Assembly (NCBI GenBank): GCA_023262945.1
Contig: JALQXY010000127.1
Span: forward strand, 1-10,376
Reading direction: 5' to 3'
DNA length: 10,376 nucleotides
DNA from: Rickettsiales bacterium
Lineage (GTDB): Bacteria > Pseudomonadota > Alphaproteobacteria > Rickettsiales > UBA1997
In this document: positions 6,580 through 10,376 of the stretch, one piece after another
Layout: each line of letters starts with the position of its first letter
Numbering within the stretch: the stretch's first letter is position 1
Position numbers and translations under genes: made by a program
The notes under the pieces: generated by a model
What the model saw: only the letters and a program-made list of their open reading frames with translations
Database searches by the model: none
Told to the model about the DNA's origin: nothing

Positions 6580-6605
6580 ATTATAATTTAAGAACCCTTA
6601 TAATT
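6579..6605. repeat. AT-only hairpin at the end of the VOC gene
   Basis: AATTATAA (6579-6586) and TTATAATT (6598-6605) are perfect inverted arms around an 11-nt loop. The hairpin overlaps the VOC stop codon and touches the -35 box of the next operon. Without G/C pairs or a following U-tract, it is weak as a terminator. Confidence 0.3.
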
Positions 6606-7023
6606 AATTAGCAAATAAAAGAGTCTGATCTTTGAAAGCCTTGAATTCCATCATATTTTGAAATGGATCTGAGAAGAACATCGTTGCTTGTTCGCCTATT
6701 TCTCCTTTAAATCTAATATAAGGATCGATAATAAATTTGATGTTTTTTGATTTTATTTTTTCAGCAAATTTGTGCCACTCATTCCATTCTAAAACAACGC
6801 CAAAATGTGGAACGGGTACGTTTTTTCCGTCTACTAGATTAATAGCTTCTAATTTATTATCTCCTTCTTTTAAATGAGTTACAAGTTGATGGCCAAAGAA
6901 ATTCCAATCAATCCATTTTTTATCGGATCTTCCTTTTTTAAAACCAAGCAAATTTCCATAGAAATTATCAGCTATTTCTATGTTGTTTACGGGGATAGCC
7001 AAATGAAATGGTTGTAGAGTCAT
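6604..7023 (-). CDS. VOC (glyoxalase/dioxygenase) superfamily protein
   Basis: A 139-residue protein that resembles the COG3565-type predicted dioxygenases of the vicinal-oxygen-chelate fold. It starts PFHLAIPVNNIEIADNFYGN, then has a WIDWNFFGHQLVTHL segment, VPVPHFGVVLEW, and ends with a motif of the form EQATMFFSDPFQNMMEFKAF. Candidate metal ligands are His7, His45 or His73, and Glu126 in MMEFK. The fold binds a divalent metal and serves varied reactions (dioxygenases, glyoxalases, isomerases); the substrate of this subgroup is not known to me. It starts 14 nt after the metY stop, so the two genes are probably co-transcribed. The link to sulfur amino acid metabolism is only an inference from that. 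Full length, no damage. Confidence 0.85.
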   Translation of the reverse strand: MTLQPFHLAIPVNNIEIADNFYGNLLGFKKGRSDKKWIDWNFFGHQLVTHLKEGDNKLEAINLVDGKNVPVPHFGVVLEWNEWHKFAEKIKSKNIKFIIDPYIRFKGEIGEQATMFFSDPFQNMMEFKAFKDQTLLFAN

Positions 7024-7037
7024 ATATTTATAATTCT

Positions 7038-8306
7038 TTAATCGACTTGATCAAGAGCTTGACTTAGATCGGCAATAATATCTTCAGCGTCTTCAATGCC
7101 GATTGATACTCTTAACACATCATTACTTGAATTTGAAAGCTTTTTTTCTTCTTCGCTTAATTGACTATGAGTAGTGCTTGCTGGATGAATTATTAGACTT
7201 CTAGCATCTCCTACATTAGCAACATGAGAGAATAATTTGCACGAATCTACTATTTTTTTACCAGATTCTTCGCCGCCTTTGACGCCAAAAGTAAAAACAG
7301 CTCCAAATCCTCCTTTTAGATATTTAATAGCTAAGTTATGATATTTATTTGATTTTAAGCCAGGATATTTAACCCAATCAACCTTATCATGAGAATCTAG
7401 GAATTCGGCAACTTTTAAAGCATTAAAGCAATGTTTTGCCATTCTAAGTGGCAAAGTTTCAAGGCCAAGCATTGTTAAAAAAGCATTCATTGGCGCCATA
7501 ACTGCGCCTAAATCTCTAAGGCCGACCGCAATTCCTCTGAAAGTAAATGCCATGTTGCCGCAAGCTTCATGAAATTTTAAGCCATGATAAGAAGGATCTG
7601 GTTGACATAATAATGGAAATTTATTGCTCTGACTCCAGTTGAAATTGCCGCTATCAATAATTACTCCACCAACTGCAGAACCATTGCCGGTGATAAATTT
7701 TGTTGTTGAATTGATTACAATATCAGCTCCATGTTCTATTGGTTTTACTAGAAAAGCGGTTGCTATAGTATTATCGACTAATAAAGGAATGGAGTTTTCA
7801 TGAGCAATATTAGCAAGTGTTTTTATATCAGAAACAGCTCCTTCTGGATTAGAAAGGCTTTCGATAAAAATGAATTTTGTCTTATTGTTTATTGCTGATT
7901 TAACTTCATCTATATTTTGCGTATCAACAAATTTAGCATGCCAGCCATATTGTTTAAAAGAATTTTTAAATTGATTAATTGATCCGCCGTAAAGCTTTTT
8001 TGAAGCAATAAATTCATCTCCAGATTGTAGCAGATTATGAAAAGCTGTCAATTGTGCTGCGTGACCCGAAGAACAAGCTATAGCTCCAACGCCACCTTCG
8101 ACAGCGGACATTCTTTCTTGTAAAGCGCTAATAGTTGGATTGGTTAATCTTGAGTAAATATACCCAATTTCTTTTAAAGCAAAAAGATCTGCTGCTTGTT
8201 TGGCGCTTTTAAAAACAAAAGACGCTGATTGATGAATGGGAATTTGTCTAGCACCAGTTTCATCTGGATTATTGCCAGCATGAACGCATATACTGTTAAA
8301 CTTCAT
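7038..8306 (-). CDS. metY: O-acetylhomoserine sulfhydrylase (MetY-type, PLP-dependent)
   Basis: This 422-residue enzyme is of the Cys/Met metabolism PLP family and probably makes homocysteine from O-acetylhomoserine and sulfide, a direct route to methionine. It shows the YSRLTNPT segment (51-58) with the Tyr/Arg pair that contacts PLP from the neighbouring subunit, SSGHAAQ at 79-85, the Asp178 ring-nitrogen contact in VDNT, and the Schiff-base Lys203 in STTKFITGNGS. Starting with a segment of the form SICVHAGNNPDETGARQIPIHQSASF, and at about 420-430 residues rather than about 390, it resembles MetY more than MetB, MetC or MetZ. An O-acetylserine or methionine gamma-lyase activity cannot be excluded. 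It lies 81 nt after the EptA-like gene and 14 nt before the VOC gene. In that 81-nt gap I see no strong terminator and only weak promoter-like sequence. Confidence 0.9.
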   Translation of the reverse strand: MKFNSICVHAGNNPDETGARQIPIHQSASFVFKSAKQAADLFALKEIGYIYSRLTNPTISALQERMSAVEGGVGAIACSSGHAAQLTAFHNLLQSGDEFIASKKLYGGSINQFKNSFKQYGWHAKFVDTQNIDEVKSAINNKTKFIFIESLSNPEGAVSDIKTLANIAHENSIPLLVDNTIATAFLVKPIEHGADIVINSTTKFITGNGSAVGGVIIDSGNFNWSQSNKFPLLCQPDPSYHGLKFHEACGNMAFTFRGIAVGLRDLGAVMAPMNAFLTMLGLETLPLRMAKHCFNALKVAEFLDSHDKVDWVKYPGLKSNKYHNLAIKYLKGGFGAVFTFGVKGGEESGKKIVDSCKLFSHVANVGDARSLIIHPASTTHSQLSEEEKKLSNSSNDVLRVSIGIEDAEDIIADLSQALDQVD

Positions 8307-8387
8307 ATAATGAATAAAAATTATTTAAATAAGAAACATCAATTAAAAATTAATTAAAAAGCAAGTTTTTTTGATGGAAGGGTTTGA

Positions 8388-9980
8388 TCATTTAGATTTT
8401 TTACAAAGACTTAAATCCAATTTTAACGAATTAGATTTAATTGCTACACAATCCATTATTGAATCAAAAACATTATCATGAGAGATATTTTTTGTTCCAA
8501 TTTTTGATTTGGCATTGATAAATTTTTTGTGATAATTTTTATTTTTTAAAACAGAATCAGTCATATAAATAAACATTGGCACCATATGAATTTTTTCATC
8601 AATTTGATCGCTATTGCCATTAGCATAAATATTATTTTCTCCAAGAAAAACGCCATGATCGGCAATATAAAATAAAATACTGTTGGTATCTTTTAAAGAT
8701 GATATTACTGAAGAAATAAAGTGATCAGTATAAAAAACACTATTATCATAGCTATTTATAACTAAAGGTTTTTCACAGGAAGATGCTAGCCCTATGCATT
8801 CATCTCGAAATATTTTAAATTTTTCAGGTGATCTTTCGTTAAATCTTATATGACTACCAAAGCTATGCAAAACAATAAATTTATTACCTTTATTAGGCAA
8901 TATTTTATAAAAAAACGGCAAAAGATGCTCATCGTAAACTTTTTGATTAGATTTTAATGTTGTTCTAATTCTATCGATAAAAAAATAATCATCTGTTTCT
9001 CTGGCCATGATATTTAACATTCCATTACCAAACTCCTTAGAGCTTTGCGCAGAGTACCAATAGGTTTTAAAGCCAAGATTCTTAAAAACAGATATTATGC
9101 TTTTTTCAGGAGGGATATCGATAAAATCTGCTTTAGTACGATGAGATAATATTGACGTTATAGAAGGCGTGGTGGTGTTAAAAGAAGCTTTTACCTGATA
9201 ATTTAATAGATTTTTTATTTTTTCCAAATTAGGGGTTGTTTGCCTTTTATAGCCATTAATATGAAGGTGATCTGCTCTTAACGATTCACCTAGAATTAAA
9301 ACCACATTTAAATTTTCTAACTCTTTATTATAATTAAAGTCATATATCTTATCTAAATCGATTCTTGTTTTTACTTTGTCTTGAGTTGAATGAAAGCGTT
9401 GAAAGTATTTATAAAATGATCCTAGGTAATTAATTGGTGAGTAAGAGGTGTATATTTGTTTTGTTGTTTCTTTTTTTGCGATCAAGATGCAAGATCCAAG
9501 ACATGCGGTTATGATGAATAGGGCAAGTAATTTTGTTTTAATTTTAACGTTACTTATGTTAATTTTGGCTACAAAGATAGATGGTATAATTGCTCCAAAA
9601 AGAAGGTAAAATGTTAAATAATAATCGATCACTTCATTAATATGGCCAATACTAGATAGTGAGTTTGCGATCATTACTTCATCAAAGATGGTGCCATATT
9701 TATTTAAAATATAAAAGCTAACAGTGCTTAGAAAAAATAATATTGTTAAAAATATTTTAAGTAGTTTTTGGTTGAAATTTATTATCAAGAAAGACAGAAA
9801 TATCGTACAAAATGTAATTAGAATTTCTGATAAAAAAATAATAAGATTGTAAAAAATTAAATCTTCTTGATAATAAAATCCGAATCTATTTTTAATGGTT
9901 TGAAGATTGTAAGGAATAATTAGGAATAAAGATATAAAGCTTATTAAAATCAATTCATTTATACTATATTTTATTTTCAT
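8388..9980 (-). CDS. EptA-like lipid A phosphoethanolamine transferase (sulfatase fold)
   Basis: This 530-residue inner-membrane enzyme probably transfers phosphoethanolamine from phosphatidylethanolamine to lipid A or another surface glycan. Five membrane helices occupy about residues 8-24, 43-68, 73-93, 119-140 and 150-167, followed by a periplasmic alkaline-phosphatase-like domain. Metal and catalytic residues of the family are visible: Glu232 in LILGESLRADH, the nucleophile Thr271 in FNTTTPSITS, the LHSFGSH segment (371-377), and Asp441-His442 in ADHGVFLGEN. Cys395 and Cys402 before INSYDNSVFYTDHF match a disulfide pair seen in EptA enzymes. Length is close to E. coli EptA (547). A role in resisting cationic peptides is the usual family function. 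Related enzymes modifying heptose or other acceptors (EptB/EptC type) are alternatives. It is the first bacterial gene, reading away from the right junction. Confidence 0.87.
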   Translation of the reverse strand: MKIKYSINELILISFISLFLIIPYNLQTIKNRFGFYYQEDLIFYNLIIFLSEILITFCTIFLSFLIINFNQKLLKIFLTILFFLSTVSFYILNKYGTIFDEVMIANSLSSIGHINEVIDYYLTFYLLFGAIIPSIFVAKINISNVKIKTKLLALFIITACLGSCILIAKKETTKQIYTSYSPINYLGSFYKYFQRFHSTQDKVKTRIDLDKIYDFNYNKELENLNVVLILGESLRADHLHINGYKRQTTPNLEKIKNLLNYQVKASFNTTTPSITSILSHRTKADFIDIPPEKSIISVFKNLGFKTYWYSAQSSKEFGNGMLNIMARETDDYFFIDRIRTTLKSNQKVYDEHLLPFFYKILPNKGNKFIVLHSFGSHIRFNERSPEKFKIFRDECIGLASSCEKPLVINSYDNSVFYTDHFISSVISSLKDTNSILFYIADHGVFLGENNIYANGNSDQIDEKIHMVPMFIYMTDSVLKNKNYHKKFINAKSKIGTKNISHDNVFDSIMDCVAIKSNSLKLDLSLCKKSK

Positions 9981-10115
9981 TGATTAACGCTAAATTGAGA
10001 AAGAGACCATTTATTCTAAAAATTTAATTGCTTTATCTTGCAATACCAAAGTTCATCTTTAAACGAATTAAATTCGAAATATTTTTGAGATTAAAATTAA
10101 GAAAAATTAAAGCTG
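9981..10115. other. AT-rich leader of the bacterial block, no gene
   Basis: The 135 bases upstream of the EptA-like start contain no gene I can support. They hold the weak promoter candidate and a short palindrome, CGAATT-A-AATTCG, at 10064-10076. Composition matches the bacterial block up to about 10,115, where GC-bearing sequence begins. Confidence 0.5.
10013..10043 (-). promoter_or_regulatory. Weak promoter candidate upstream of the EptA-like gene
   Basis: On the minus strand TTGCAA (10043-10038) and TAGAAT (10018-10013) are separated by 19 nt, a little longer than ideal, and lie about 35 nt before the ATG at 9980. The matches are 4/6 and 5/6 in very AT-rich DNA, so this is a suggestion only. 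Confidence 0.25.
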
Positions 10116-10150
10116 TATACCCACTTGAAGCTTTTCTTTGTTCTGCCCCT
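10110..10150. other. Right junction between bacterial-type and eukaryotic DNA (approximate)
   Basis: The last clearly AT-rich bacterial string ends near 10,112; sequence of mixed composition runs to about 10,140, and from 10,145 on it is strongly GC-rich. GCAGGGG at the left edge (852-858) has its reverse complement CCCCTGC at 10146-10152, a 7-bp match that may be chance. I find no direct target-site duplication between the two edges. Confidence 0.45.
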
Positions 10151-10376
10151 GCATCGCTCCCGCCGGCGCCCTCTGCCGGCGGCACCCGGCTCTCGCCCAC
10201 CTCGCAGATTCCTCGCCCTCCACCATGCGAATCCCGCCCCTAGATCCCAAGCGCCGGACCTTCCACACGAGGCCAATTGAAACATGACGAGCAGCGCGCC
10301 GCTTAACCTACACCGCTCCGCCAGCGGGTCTGCGGTCAGTGTCAACCCTGCACAGAGAGATAGATAGATGTATAGA
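10150..10376. other. GC-rich eukaryotic-type flank, no recognised gene
   Basis: GC-rich sequence that resembles the left flank in composition. It contains an 8-bp hairpin, CCGCCGGC/GCCGGCGG, at 10160-10167 and 10175-10182 with a 7-nt loop. Open frames on both strands give Arg/Gly/Ala/Pro-rich products typical of GC-rich noncoding DNA, and I recognise no exon. It ends in a short simple repeat. Confidence 0.5.
10353..10370. repeat. Short simple-sequence tract
   Basis: CAGAGAGATAGATAGATG is a run of AGA/GATA-type units close to the window edge. GATA-type microsatellites are common in eukaryotic nuclear DNA. The run may continue past the window. Confidence 0.4.

Larger units (their letters stand above)
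860..10115. other. AT-rich bacterial gene block inside eukaryotic flanks
   Basis: All nine confident bacterial genes of the window fall within this interval, are on the minus strand, and are uninterrupted. They are tightly packed (gaps mostly under 100 nt, two overlaps), with TAA-rich stops and A/T-ending codons. The flanks on both sides are GC-rich, and the left one carries an intron-containing AP-4 sigma gene. The block has no transposase, integrase, plasmid or phage genes and no terminal repeats that I could find. It reads as a plain fragment of an alphaproteobacterial endosymbiont chromosome, either transferred to a nuclear genome or joined to it during assembly. Confidence 0.75.

Noticed and set aside
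860..10115. Block as a conventional mobile element (prophage, ICE, transposon)
   Set aside because: There are no integrase, transposase, relaxase or phage genes, no tRNA target and no terminal repeats. The gene content is chromosomal housekeeping.
10028..10345. Open frames crossing the right junction on both strands
   Set aside because: They change from Lys/Ile-rich to Pro/Arg-rich composition exactly at the junction and match nothing; they are chance frames across two unlike DNAs.
1..10376. CRISPR array, tRNA or rRNA genes
   Set aside because: No regularly spaced repeats, cloverleaf-like segments or conserved rRNA strings were found by eye on either strand.

Overview
This window is a composite of two kinds of DNA. 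About 9.25 kb of very AT-rich, bacterial-type sequence (roughly 860-10,115) lies between two GC-rich blocks (1 to about 850, and about 10,130-10,376) that look eukaryotic nuclear. The left block carries, on the minus strand, the first coding exon of the sigma subunit of the AP-4 adaptor complex. The exon stops at a GTGCGA splice donor, and its protein sequence is closest, as I recall the family, to the plant/green-lineage form. High GC, this donor type and small GC-rich hairpins suggest a green alga, but the sequence does not fix the species.

The AT-rich core holds nine complete bacterial genes, all on the minus strand, with no frameshifts or internal stops. In transcription order they are: an EptA-like lipid A phosphoethanolamine transferase; a MetY-type sulfhydrylase followed 14 nt later by a VOC-fold protein; then, behind a good sigma70-type promoter (6551-6579), an orphan 79-aa membrane protein, ubiB, panD, rpmH, rnpA, fixH and fixI. 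The last two joints overlap (rnpA/fixH by 10 nt, fixH/fixI by 4 nt). A hairpin with a U-tract (906-940) closes the series just inside the left edge. FixH/FixI, UbiB, PanD with all its catalytic residues, and the strong AT bias point to an alphaproteobacterium of the reduced, intracellular kind (Rickettsiales- or Holosporales-like). This placement is inference.

Functionally, FixI and FixH serve copper delivery and assembly of a cbb3-type cytochrome oxidase, and UbiB supports ubiquinone for the same respiratory chain. PanD makes beta-alanine for pantothenate and CoA, MetY makes homocysteine from an activated homoserine, and the EptA-like protein modifies outer-membrane lipid A. RpmH and RnpA are the usual ribosomal-protein/RNase P pair, but here they sit directly upstream of fixHI.

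The main question is how the core came to lie between eukaryotic flanks. Either a recent insertion of endosymbiont DNA into a nuclear chromosome or a chimeric assembly would explain it. Foreign flanks on both sides without gap characters favour insertion, while nine undamaged bacterial genes mean that any insertion must be recent. The sequence alone cannot decide.
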